Assembly: GCA_020440405.1 (NCBI GenBank)
Contig: JAGROF010000039.1
Span: 1-13,149 of the forward strand
Source of the DNA: Chlamydiia bacterium
GTDB lineage: Bacteria; Chlamydiota; Chlamydiia; Chlamydiales; Simkaniaceae
Length of the DNA: 13,149 nt
Reading direction: 5' to 3'
The notes beneath the pieces were generated by a model, which was not told where the DNA came from, did no database searches, and saw nothing but the letters and a program-made list of their open reading frames with translations. Shown here in pieces: positions 1 to 6,621 of the stretch; position 1 is the first letter of the stretch, and every line of letters starts with the position of its first letter. A program made the position numbers and the translations under genes.

Positions 1-1176
1 CAAATCAAAAGCTTTTCAAAATCCTTCCGCGAGGATAAAACCGATTTTTGGAAATCGAAGCGTCTCCATTTTGGATTAGGATCTGGAGCGGTTTTAGTTG
101 GATCTGTTGTGGGGACTCCATTTATAGGGTTTTTCGCAGTTGCTGGGGTGGCAGCAGGGGTCTTTGGATTCTATCGCACCTATCAAGCGCATCAGCAAGT
201 AGGCCTCTGGCAAAAAGACCTTCCTCAGGCCGTTGCATTGCAGAGGAAAGAAGCATTTGATACAGGGCTTCTAACAGTTTTTAAACAAGATGAACTCGGG
301 GCGAAAGGACAGCCAGCTCTCTTTTCAAAGGTGCTCAGCTCTGTTGAGCTCAATGGACTCTATTTAGACTACCTTGATGCGTTCCAAAAAGATATGCAAA
401 AGGCCCATCAAGCAAGACAAAAGATTGAGCTTTTAGGACATGCTGCAAAATATAGTCCCTTGACCGAAGGGATGATGAATTATGTCCGTCTCCATCCCCA
501 TTATGGAGGGCTTCTCTCCCTTTATCTTCAGGAGAATACAAAGTTTGTCAAAACCTTCAATACTGTTGAAAGCTTGACGCAAGATAAGATTGAAGAGGTC
601 AAAAAACGGGCCGCTGAGAATATCTCTTCTGTGGAAAAGAGCAAGAGCGCAGCCCTTGCTGTTGCATATACAACCTACACCCTTTATCAACGTAATGCAG
701 AAAGAAAGCTGAATGAAACCCTTGCCTCCTATCCTGTGGGACCGCAGTATGAGCAGTATCGCGTGGCGGCGCAGCAAGACTATGAGCGAGGACTTGAGCA
801 GGCACGGGACATTCGTGATACGTCGATTCGACTGATTGCATTTCCTTTCAATAGCCGGATTGAGACTCTGAGGCAAGAGAGGGATGATTATATTAAAGAA
901 ATCCGGATGAACTCCGATGCCCATCTCCTTCCGCTCTTTAGCCATGTGGCGGCACTTCATAAAGAGGCGCACCTTGTGGCAACAGGAGCGCAAGCTCCTC
1001 GGCAGGCCTTTAATCCTGCAGCGCTTTATCCACAGTTCCCTTCTTTCCCAGAGATGCAGCCTGTTCCGTCGGCTCCTCCCATGGAAGAAGTGCTCAAGCA
1101 AGAAAGGGAGCGGTATGATTCCCGCGTATTTGATGAGATGCTAAGCCTTTACCGCCAAGAAGCGGTTAGCGCTTAA
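1..1176 (+). CDS. Unrecognised protein, 5'-truncated by the window edge; hydrophobic hairpin-like stretch, long helical region, Pro-rich tail
   Basis: The frame is open to base 1, so the gene starts upstream. An internal GTG at 109 would cut through the hydrophobic segment and is not a credible start. The visible 391 residues begin with a charged stretch. A Gly/Ala/Val-rich hydrophobic run of about 35 residues follows (bases 70-174), divided near its middle by Gly-Thr-Pro, which could form one long membrane helix or a tight hairpin. Next come about 250 residues rich in Lys, Glu, Gln, Ala and Leu, predicted by eye to be helical and partly coiled coil. A Pro-rich segment (about bases 990-1085) contains PSAP at 1066-1077, and a short charged helix closes the protein. 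Chlamydial inclusion-membrane proteins often pair a bilobed hydrophobic stretch with coiled coils, so an Inc-like role is possible but is inference. The stop overlaps the 3' end of pgl by 11 bases, tail to tail. The gene is secure; the function is unknown. Confidence 0.85.
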   Translation, partial: QIKSFSKSFREDKTDFWKSKRLHFGLGSGAVLVGSVVGTPFIGFFAVAGVAAGVFGFYRTYQAHQQVGLWQKDLPQAVALQRKEAFDTGLLTVFKQDELGAKGQPALFSKVLSSVELNGLYLDYLDAFQKDMQKAHQARQKIELLGHAAKYSPLTEGMMNYVRLHPHYGGLLSLYLQENTKFVKTFNTVESLTQDKIEEVKKRAAENISSVEKSKSAALAVAYTTYTLYQRNAERKLNETLASYPVGPQYEQYRVAAQQDYERGLEQARDIRDTSIRLIAFPFNSRIETLRQERDDYIKEIRMNSDAHLLPLFSHVAALHKEAHLVATGAQAPRQAFNPAALYPQFPSFPEMQPVPSAPPMEEVLKQERERYDSRVFDEMLSLYRQEAVSA

Positions 1177-1924
1177 GTAGTAGAGTGGCAGCTTCGCTAT
1201 CAAGAACCCAGAGGGCTTTGTTGTGGGGAGTGCCAATAAGGGAAACGGGGTAGGGAGGTTCGTGTGATTCCAGAAAAACACGACCGATCATCTCTGCCTT
1301 GCTTTTGCCCAGGACATAGATGGCAATATTTCGCGCGGCGTTGATGCAGGGGTAGGTTAAGGTCATCCTCCAGGTTTTCTTTTGAGGGACTTCATTAGCC
1401 ACGGCAAGGGCTGTCTTTTCAGTCAGAGCTTGAGTCCCTGGGAACAAAGAGGCGGTGTGACCATCTTCTCCCATCCCTAGCATGACTAGGTCAAAAGGGC
1501 GAGAGCCTAAAACCTCTTTGATTTTTGCTTCGTACAAGCGTGCATTTTCTTGAATGTCTTGCTCTGCTTCCATCCGAAAAATATGGGGAGGGGGAATCGA
1601 AAGCGTTTTGAGTCCTGCATCCATGGCCATGCGGAAGTTGCTATCTGGGTCGGTTGGGGCAACAGCTCGTTCATCCCCCCAAAACAAAAGCACTTTTGTC
1701 CAATCAATTTCTCCGGAGTAAGAAGGGGAGGCAAGCAGTTCGAAAATCTTTTTGGGTGTCGATCCTCCAGAAAGAGCGACAGCAAAATATTCATGGGTTT
1801 TGATCGCTTCTTTTGCACAGTTTAGGAAGTGCTCCACAGCAAATGCCAGGGTATGGTCTCGGTCTCCTGGATGGGCAATATCCCTGCGATCGTCCCAAGA
1901 AAAAAAATGGGGGTCATCACTCAT
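1166..1924 (-). CDS. pgl: 6-phosphogluconolactonase
   Basis: This enzyme hydrolyses 6-phosphogluconolactone to 6-phosphogluconate, the second step of the oxidative pentose-phosphate pathway, in the cytosol. In the 252-residue form the family motifs appear in order: SGGSTP (about 52-57, phosphate binding), WGDERAV (82-88), DPDSNFRMA, and LGMGEDGHTASLFPG (149-163) with the catalytic His. RMTLTYPCIN lies near residue 187. The length is normal for the DevB/SOL family. Two in-frame ATGs are possible, at 1939 and at 1924. Neither has a clear Shine-Dalgarno sequence. I prefer 1924 because its ATGAGTGA overlaps the opcA stop by 8 bases, as expected for translational coupling; 1939 would add five residues. 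It is the last gene of the zwf-opcA-pgl cluster, and its 3' end overlaps the converging upstream gene. Chlamydiae annotate this gene as devB. The function is secure and the exact start is not. Confidence 0.93.
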   Translation of the reverse strand: MSDDPHFFSWDDRRDIAHPGDRDHTLAFAVEHFLNCAKEAIKTHEYFAVALSGGSTPKKIFELLASPSYSGEIDWTKVLLFWGDERAVAPTDPDSNFRMAMDAGLKTLSIPPPHIFRMEAEQDIQENARLYEAKIKEVLGSRPFDLVMLGMGEDGHTASLFPGTQALTEKTALAVANEVPQKKTWRMTLTYPCINAARNIAIYVLGKSKAEMIGRVFLESHEPPYPVSLIGTPHNKALWVLDSEAATLLLKR

Positions 1925-3017
1925 TGCACAGGCACGCATTTTCGATTTCAGAGAGGAAGGTGAGTACCTTTGTATAATGCATACTGGTCCCTTTATGACA
2001 AATCTCCTTCACAAGAGATTGACCAGAAACATCCTTATCGAGAACAAAATTCGTTGGAAGGGAGCAAAGCTGTGGGCTCGATTTTTCGATCATCACATGG
2101 TGAGGGCATTCTTGCTTTCGCATAAACTGGTAGCGAAGATCTTGATGGGTTTTAACTTCAACTGAAAGGATTCTTCCTGGAGGAACCGCATCCAGCGCTC
2201 CTGGCATGATTTTCGACTCGACTGCTCCGAACTCACTTTCATAATGAAATGTTAACGTATTTTCCTTAGTGTCGACACTTTTAAAGGTCCATCCCAGTTG
2301 CACGGCAACCCAAGCCTGAAAGTAAATGGATTGAATGTTGGTATGGCAGATGTAATCGGTTTCTTGAGCATGGTTATAGGTGAGCTTTATTTGACGTGTT
2401 TGCCTGATCTTTTCAAGTTCCTCTGGAGATTTAAAAACATTGGCAAAAAGTTGTCGCCACCCTTCTGTGCGGGCCCAATTTAAATCTGCAATATCGGCGC
2501 CACACCTCTGATCATGGGAAAGGACTGCTTTTGAAAAAGAGGGGAGATTAGAGGCGGCTTCTGAGTCAAAGATAATCCGATCCGCAAGGTGTTCCAGTGC
2601 TTCTGCAACAGGGTTTTCATATGTAGGATCATCAGCGTGAACGAGGTAAATCGGAAGGTCGGGGAGAATGTGAGGAAGAATGACAAAAGGAACACGCGGG
2701 TGGTCTTTCTTGCAGACCTCCACTTCGATCAAATCGCAAGCGATTTCATATTCCCCTTCATCTGCTGTCATGACAGAAACAGAGGTTTTTAAGTCGTGGC
2801 TCGAGCAGGTATCGTCATATGTGATAAAAATAATTCGAGAGGGGAATTTTTCAATGACTTTTTGGGCGATTTGATTGAGGTAGCCGACACGCTGACATTT
2901 TTTGGCATAAATGATCAGGTTAAAGAGGCACGCACGCATCTTATTGGTTCCCTGAAGGGAATCCCAAATACGTTCCAATTCAGATTCGATGTCAGCTGGG
3001 TGGATTGTTTCTACCAT
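1917..3017 (-). CDS. opcA: OpcA-like glucose-6-phosphate dehydrogenase assembly protein
   Basis: This 366-residue protein is of the OpcA family, whose cyanobacterial and actinobacterial members sit between zwf and pgl and are needed for full glucose-6-phosphate dehydrogenase activity. Family-like features are the N-terminal RACLFNLIIYAKK (about 28-40) and FPSRIIFITY (58-67). The central LPDLPIYLVHADDP (118-131), ADRIIFDSE (145-153) and ADLNWARTEGWRQLFANVF (177-195) also fit. There is no signal peptide or membrane segment. The start at 3017 is the only ATG in reach, because an in-frame TAA lies three codons upstream; it lacks a good Shine-Dalgarno sequence. The gap to zwf is 29 bases, and the stop overlaps the pgl start, so an operon is very likely. 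The assignment rests on the motifs and on the diagnostic gene order. Whether it activates this Zwf allosterically or as an assembly factor cannot be read from sequence. Confidence 0.82.
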   Translation of the reverse strand: MVETIHPADIESELERIWDSLQGTNKMRACLFNLIIYAKKCQRVGYLNQIAQKVIEKFPSRIIFITYDDTCSSHDLKTSVSVMTADEGEYEIACDLIEVEVCKKDHPRVPFVILPHILPDLPIYLVHADDPTYENPVAEALEHLADRIIFDSEAASNLPSFSKAVLSHDQRCGADIADLNWARTEGWRQLFANVFKSPEELEKIRQTRQIKLTYNHAQETDYICHTNIQSIYFQAWVAVQLGWTFKSVDTKENTLTFHYESEFGAVESKIMPGALDAVPPGRILSVEVKTHQDLRYQFMRKQECPHHVMIEKSSPQLCSLPTNFVLDKDVSGQSLVKEICHKGTSMHYTKVLTFLSEIENACLCNE

Positions 3018-3046
3018 ATCACATTATCATAACGTTTCTGTATCCC

Positions 3047-4588
3047 TTAGATCAAGCGCCATTTTCTGCCATCTCGAGCGAGCATTTCGTCCGATGCCTT
3101 AGGTCCCCAGGTTCCTGAATCATAATTAGGAAATTCTTTAGCAGGGGTGTTCGCCCAATAGTCGAGAAGTGGGGTGAAGAATTGCCAGGAGTGGAAGACT
3201 TCATCTTGGCGGGCAAAAAGGGTGCTGTCTCCAGCGATGCAGTCACAGATCAACCTTTCATAAGCATCGGGAGGGGTAAGGCCAAAAAAGGCTCCATAGC
3301 GAAAATCCATTTTAACCGGTTGAATAGGGCTACTCGGTCCAGGGACTTTACAATTAATTTTTAACGCGATTCCTTCATTGGGCTGGATGCGAATGGCTAG
3401 CACATTGGGTTCGTGCTTTTGCCCATGTTCATGGAATAGGATCCCAGGGGGATGCTTAAAGTTGACAGCGATTTCTGTTGCGCGTTTGGGAAGACGTTTG
3501 GCCCCTCTTAAGTAGAAAGGGACACCATCCCATCTCCAATTATCGATGAAAAAACGTACTGCCCCATAAGTTTCCACCTGCGATTTAGGATCGACATTCT
3601 CCTCTTCTCGATAACCCAGGACTTCTTCTCCTCCAACAAACCCTTTTCCATATTGCCCCCGTACGGCAGAGGTTTTAAAATCGTTGTCTTTGAAAGGGCG
3701 CAAAGCTTCTAAAACTTTGACCTTTTCATCATGAATGGATCCAGGAGAGAGGTTTACAGGAGGCTCCATGGCAATCAAAGAGAAAAGTTGCATCATGTGA
3801 TTTTGCATGATGTCGCGTACCAACCCTTGCTCCTCATAGAAACGCCCACGTGTTCCAATGCCAATATCCTCGGCAACGGTAAATTGGATGTGGTCGATAT
3901 AACGGTGATTCCAAAGGTTTTCAAAAATCGAATTCCCAAACCGGAAGACTAAGAGGTTTTGTGCAGTTTCCTTTCCCAGGTAGTGGTCGATCCGGTAGAG
4001 CTGCTCTTCACTGAGGTGTTGCATCAAATTTTTTTGAAGCTCAAGAGCTGATGACAAGTCGTGACCAAAGGGTTTTTCGATGATCACGCGTGACCACTTT
4101 CCCTCTTCTTGGTGGTCATAGAGGAGCTTGTGCTTTTTAAGTTTTTCAATGATTGTGGGGAAAAAGCTAGGCTGTGTGGAGAGGTAATAGATGCGGTTTC
4201 CTCGCGTTCCTATTTGGGAATCCAGCTCTGCTAAATGCTTGGCAAATCTTTCGTATCCCGCATCGTCGTCGAATTCAGATTGATGATAAAACAGTTGGGA
4301 ATGAAAAGCTTCCCAGATATTTTCCTCGATAGGTTTGACACGGGAGTGTTCGCTTACCGCTTTTTTCATCTCTTCACGAAACACCTCATCGGTCTTTTCC
4401 CGCCGGGCAAAACCGCAGCAGGCAAAGTTTGTCGGAAGTTGCCCTTCTCGCTTTAAGTTATAGAGCGCTGGCATCAATTTGCGTGCTGTCAAATCACCCG
4501 TTGCTCCAAAAATAACAACAACACAAGGGTCCAAGCTTCTCAGTGTTTGACCGGGCTCTTCAAAGGGATGTGTTTTTTCGTCTACCAT
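3047..4588 (-). CDS. zwf: Glucose-6-phosphate 1-dehydrogenase
   Basis: This enzyme oxidises glucose 6-phosphate to 6-phosphogluconolactone with NADP+, the entry step of the oxidative pentose-phosphate pathway. The 513 residues match the usual bacterial length. An N-terminal Rossmann coenzyme site reads VVIFGATGDLTARK (24-37). IIEKPFGHD (169-177), the substrate signature RIDHYLGKE (199-207) and FRFGNSIFENLWN (215-227) follow. RDIMQNHMMQ (258-267) contains the catalytic His at about 264. All key residues I looked for are present. It is the first gene of the zwf-opcA-pgl run and is transcribed divergently from the exported PCMT gene across a 100-base gap. The ATG at 4588 has only a poor, very close AGGGA as ribosome-binding site. 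In C. trachomatis, as I recall, zwf follows yqgF directly; here nadA and two opposite-strand genes intervene. Confidence 0.97.
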   Translation of the reverse strand: MVDEKTHPFEEPGQTLRSLDPCVVVIFGATGDLTARKLMPALYNLKREGQLPTNFACCGFARREKTDEVFREEMKKAVSEHSRVKPIEENIWEAFHSQLFYHQSEFDDDAGYERFAKHLAELDSQIGTRGNRIYYLSTQPSFFPTIIEKLKKHKLLYDHQEEGKWSRVIIEKPFGHDLSSALELQKNLMQHLSEEQLYRIDHYLGKETAQNLLVFRFGNSIFENLWNHRYIDHIQFTVAEDIGIGTRGRFYEEQGLVRDIMQNHMMQLFSLIAMEPPVNLSPGSIHDEKVKVLEALRPFKDNDFKTSAVRGQYGKGFVGGEEVLGYREEENVDPKSQVETYGAVRFFIDNWRWDGVPFYLRGAKRLPKRATEIAVNFKHPPGILFHEHGQKHEPNVLAIRIQPNEGIALKINCKVPGPSSPIQPVKMDFRYGAFFGLTPPDAYERLICDCIAGDSTLFARQDEVFHSWQFFTPLLDYWANTPAKEFPNYDSGTWGPKASDEMLARDGRKWRLI

Positions 4589-4688
4589 TCCCTAAACTTA
4601 AGTGAAGAAACGTTTTTAATCTAGCAGAAATATTGTTCATGAAAAAAAATCCCAAAGCCCATATGGTACTTACCGTAAGGAGAAAAAA
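4589..4688. other. 100-base divergent intergenic region between zwf and pcm
   Basis: This is the largest gene-free gap in the window. It must hold the start signals for the zwf cluster on one strand and the exported PCMT/propeller pair on the other. It is AT-rich, with an A-tract at about 4642-4649. I could not find a convincing -35/-10 pair with 16-18 base spacing on either strand. An 11-base inverted repeat, CTTAC-C-GTAAG, lies at 4669-4679 and overlaps the pcm Shine-Dalgarno sequence. Confidence 0.5.
4677..4682 (+). promoter_or_regulatory. Shine-Dalgarno sequence of the exported PCMT gene
   Basis: AAGGAG sits six bases before the ATG at 4689. It fixes this start, and therefore the presence of the N-terminal hydrophobic signal sequence on the PCMT protein. 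Confidence 0.8.
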
Positions 4689-5630
4689 ATGTACCAATTT
4701 ATCATTGCTCTTTTTATCTTAAGCTGCTCAGTTATCTATGGAGAAAATGTGTCAGATCTCGATAAGCGATTAGAGCGAATGAGAAACCTCCGATTGGGGG
4801 GAAGCTGTTCCATTCCTTGGAAGGGAGGAGTTTACCGTGGAGAAATCCAAGCGATTCAGGGAAATCACGTGAAAGTACGGGTCTTGGATCATTCACTTCC
4901 TTTGGGAAAATGGCCTCTTGTGATCTTCCCCCAAGCAGAAGTCAAGCCCTCGACATTTGAGAAGGCGCTTTCTAACGAGGAGCTGATTCAAAGTTTGAAG
5001 GACGCGCATATTCTGGAAACTCCTGCTATCGAACAGGCTTTAAGAGTGGTTGATCGTGCCTGGTTTTGTTTGAATACCCCTTATTTTGATGCAGCAATCG
5101 ATATTGGATGTGAGGTATGCATCTCTTCTCCCCATATGCATGTGTGGGCTCTCGAACTTAGCCGCGACCTTTTTAAGGAAGCGACAAGTATTCTCGATGT
5201 GGGAACAGGGTCGGGGTATCTTGCTGCAGCGCTTGCCTATCTTTCTCCTCAAGCTAAGGTGTATGGTCTAGAGTATCATGAAGTGCTCACGCAAAGAGCA
5301 GAGCAAACCCTTCAAATCCATGTTCCCCAATTAGCCGAGCAGATCACACTCATCACAACAGATGGGGAACAGGGATACCTTCCTGGGGCGCCCTATGACA
5401 TCATTCATGTGGGATTTATGTGCCAGGGGATTCCTCAGGCACTCATTGACCAACTCAAACCAGGAGGAAGACTCATTCTTCCTGCTGCCTTTGAAAAGCG
5501 GCGTTCTAGCTATGATCACCGTTTGGCAAGTGGAGAGTTTACTGTTGTTGAGAAAAGAAAAGATGGGAAGGTGCAAAGGTATCGGATTATGCCCTGCTCC
5601 TATTTGCCTTCAGAATCTTTAGGAGAATAG
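4689..5630 (+). CDS. pcm: Exported protein-L-isoaspartate O-methyltransferase, eukaryotic sequence type, with Tudor/SH3-like N-terminal segment
   Basis: PCMT methylates isoaspartyl residues of damaged proteins using S-adenosylmethionine. This 313-residue protein is longer than the usual 210-230. Residues 1-18 form a hydrophobic signal sequence without a basic n-region; Cys13 leaves a weak lipobox (ILSC) as an alternative. Residues 36-75 resemble a Tudor/SH3-like small barrel (GGSCSIPW, VYRGEIQAI, VKVRVLD). The catalytic part starts near residue 95. It has NTPYFD, ISSPHMHVWALEL (145-157), motif I LDVGTGSG (169-176), GLEYHE (193-198), APYDIIHVG (234-242) and PQALIDQLKPGGRLILP (249-265). ISxPHMHxxALEL and the last string match remembered human PCMT1 almost exactly, whereas bacterial Pcm usually has ISQPYIVA-type sequence. 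It starts a two-gene unit with the propeller gene one base downstream. The enzyme family is secure; export and eukaryotic origin are well-supported inferences; the Tudor call is tentative. Confidence 0.9.
   Translation: MYQFIIALFILSCSVIYGENVSDLDKRLERMRNLRLGGSCSIPWKGGVYRGEIQAIQGNHVKVRVLDHSLPLGKWPLVIFPQAEVKPSTFEKALSNEELIQSLKDAHILETPAIEQALRVVDRAWFCLNTPYFDAAIDIGCEVCISSPHMHVWALELSRDLFKEATSILDVGTGSGYLAAALAYLSPQAKVYGLEYHEVLTQRAEQTLQIHVPQLAEQITLITTDGEQGYLPGAPYDIIHVGFMCQGIPQALIDQLKPGGRLILPAAFEKRRSSYDHRLASGEFTVVEKRKDGKVQRYRIMPCSYLPSESLGE
5621..5625 (+). promoter_or_regulatory. Shine-Dalgarno sequence of the Asp-box protein, inside the end of pcm
   Basis: AGGAG lies six bases before the ATG at 5632, within the last codons of the PCMT gene. 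It supports coupled translation of the two exported proteins from one transcript. Confidence 0.75.
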
Positions 5631-5631
5631 C

Positions 5632-6621
5632 ATGTTACGTTGGATTTTTCTATTTTTGGCTTGCATTTCCCTTCTTTCAGGGCATGAAATCGCCGTTGAA
5701 AAAGAAGAATTTATCTTGAAGGATCCCCCTTTTACGTTTTGTCATGCCTCCACGCTTATTGAAACCCCTCAAGGTCTCGTGGTTTCTTATTTTGCAGGAA
5801 CAAAAGAAGGGGCTCCTGATACATCGATTTATCTTTCTGTCGAAGGGAAAGATGGATGGCAGCCTCCTCGAATGCTCATTCAATCCAAGGGAATGCCGTG
5901 TTGGAACCCCGTCCTGTTCACCCTTCCTTCAAACGAGGTGCTTCTGTTCTATCGCCAAGGAAAAAGGCCTCAGAACTGGTCTACCTTTCTCACCCGCTCA
6001 AAAGATCAAGGAGAGACATGGAGCGCTCCAGAAATTTTGCCAGCAGGAGTCTTAGGTCCGATTAAAAACAAACCCCTTCTTTTGGAAAATGGGACCCTTT
6101 TGTGTGGAAGCTCTACCGAGAGTTTTTTAGCATGGGGCTGTTGGATCGACGAGACATCCGATGGGGGAAAGACCTGGGAAAAACGGGGGCCAATTACTGC
6201 TTCTGACCAGCCTTTTGGAATCATCCAGCCGACCCTTTTTCATGCAGCACATCACACCTTAATGCTGCTGGCCCGTTCCCATCAGATTGGGTATATCTGC
6301 CGCTCTATTTCACATGACCAAGGAAAAAGTTGGTCTTCCGCAGAGCCCATAGAACTTCCCAACCCCAATTCAGGCATTGACGCTATCCGCCTCTATGATG
6401 GACGGATTTTCTTAGTCTATAACCATTCTCAAACAGCAAGAACACCGATCAATTTAGCGGTTTCTGAAGATGGGGGAGAAACCTGGGAAATGGTCCTTAC
6501 ATTGGAATCAGGACCGGGGTCCTATTCTTATCCGGCAATTATCCAAACCAGCGATGGGCGCGTTCATATTACCTACACGTGGAACCGGACCAATATCAAA
6601 CACATTGTGATAAAGACATAA
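5632..6621 (+). CDS. Exported sialidase-like (BNR/Asp-box) six-bladed beta-propeller protein
   Basis: This 329-residue protein has an N-terminal signal sequence (residues 1 to about 17: one Arg, a hydrophobic core, then LSG as a likely cleavage region). Four Asp boxes with the S/T-x-D-x-G-x-T/S-W pattern occur at 123-130 (SKDQGETW), 175-182 (TSDGGKTW), 227-234 (SHDQGKSW) and 278-285 (SEDGGETW). They are spaced about 50 residues apart, as expected for successive propeller blades. The C-terminal YPAIIQTSDGRVHITYTWNR is typical of the BNR_2/exo-alpha-sialidase-like family. I do not see the FRIP motif near the N-terminus and could not assign the catalytic Arg triad, so true sialidase activity is uncertain. 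Another glycoside hydrolase, lyase or binding role is possible. It is translationally linked to the upstream exported PCMT, and its 3' end overlaps that of nadA by 26 bases, tail to tail. Confidence 0.85.
   Translation: MLRWIFLFLACISLLSGHEIAVEKEEFILKDPPFTFCHASTLIETPQGLVVSYFAGTKEGAPDTSIYLSVEGKDGWQPPRMLIQSKGMPCWNPVLFTLPSNEVLLFYRQGKRPQNWSTFLTRSKDQGETWSAPEILPAGVLGPIKNKPLLLENGTLLCGSSTESFLAWGCWIDETSDGGKTWEKRGPITASDQPFGIIQPTLFHAAHHTLMLLARSHQIGYICRSISHDQGKSWSSAEPIELPNPNSGIDAIRLYDGRIFLVYNHSQTARTPINLAVSEDGGETWEMVLTLESGPGSYSYPAIIQTSDGRVHITYTWNRTNIKHIVIKT

Noticed and set aside
109..111. GTG as the start of the left-edge gene
   Set aside because: The frame continues without a stop to base 1, and this GTG would cut the hydrophobic stretch in two.
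433..1101. A 222-codon open frame on the minus strand opposite the left-edge gene
   Set aside because: Its translation is Cys/His/Arg-rich without motifs, while the plus strand has a coherent protein with normal composition through the same region. It is an antisense shadow.
4633..4667. TTGTTC with TATGGT as a promoter for the exported PCMT gene
   Set aside because: The spacer is 23 bases, too long for a standard sigma-70 type promoter.
4669..4679. CTTAC-C-GTAAG inverted repeat as a regulator site
   Set aside because: An 11-base palindrome over a Shine-Dalgarno sequence is plausible as an operator, but it is too short and single-copy to call.
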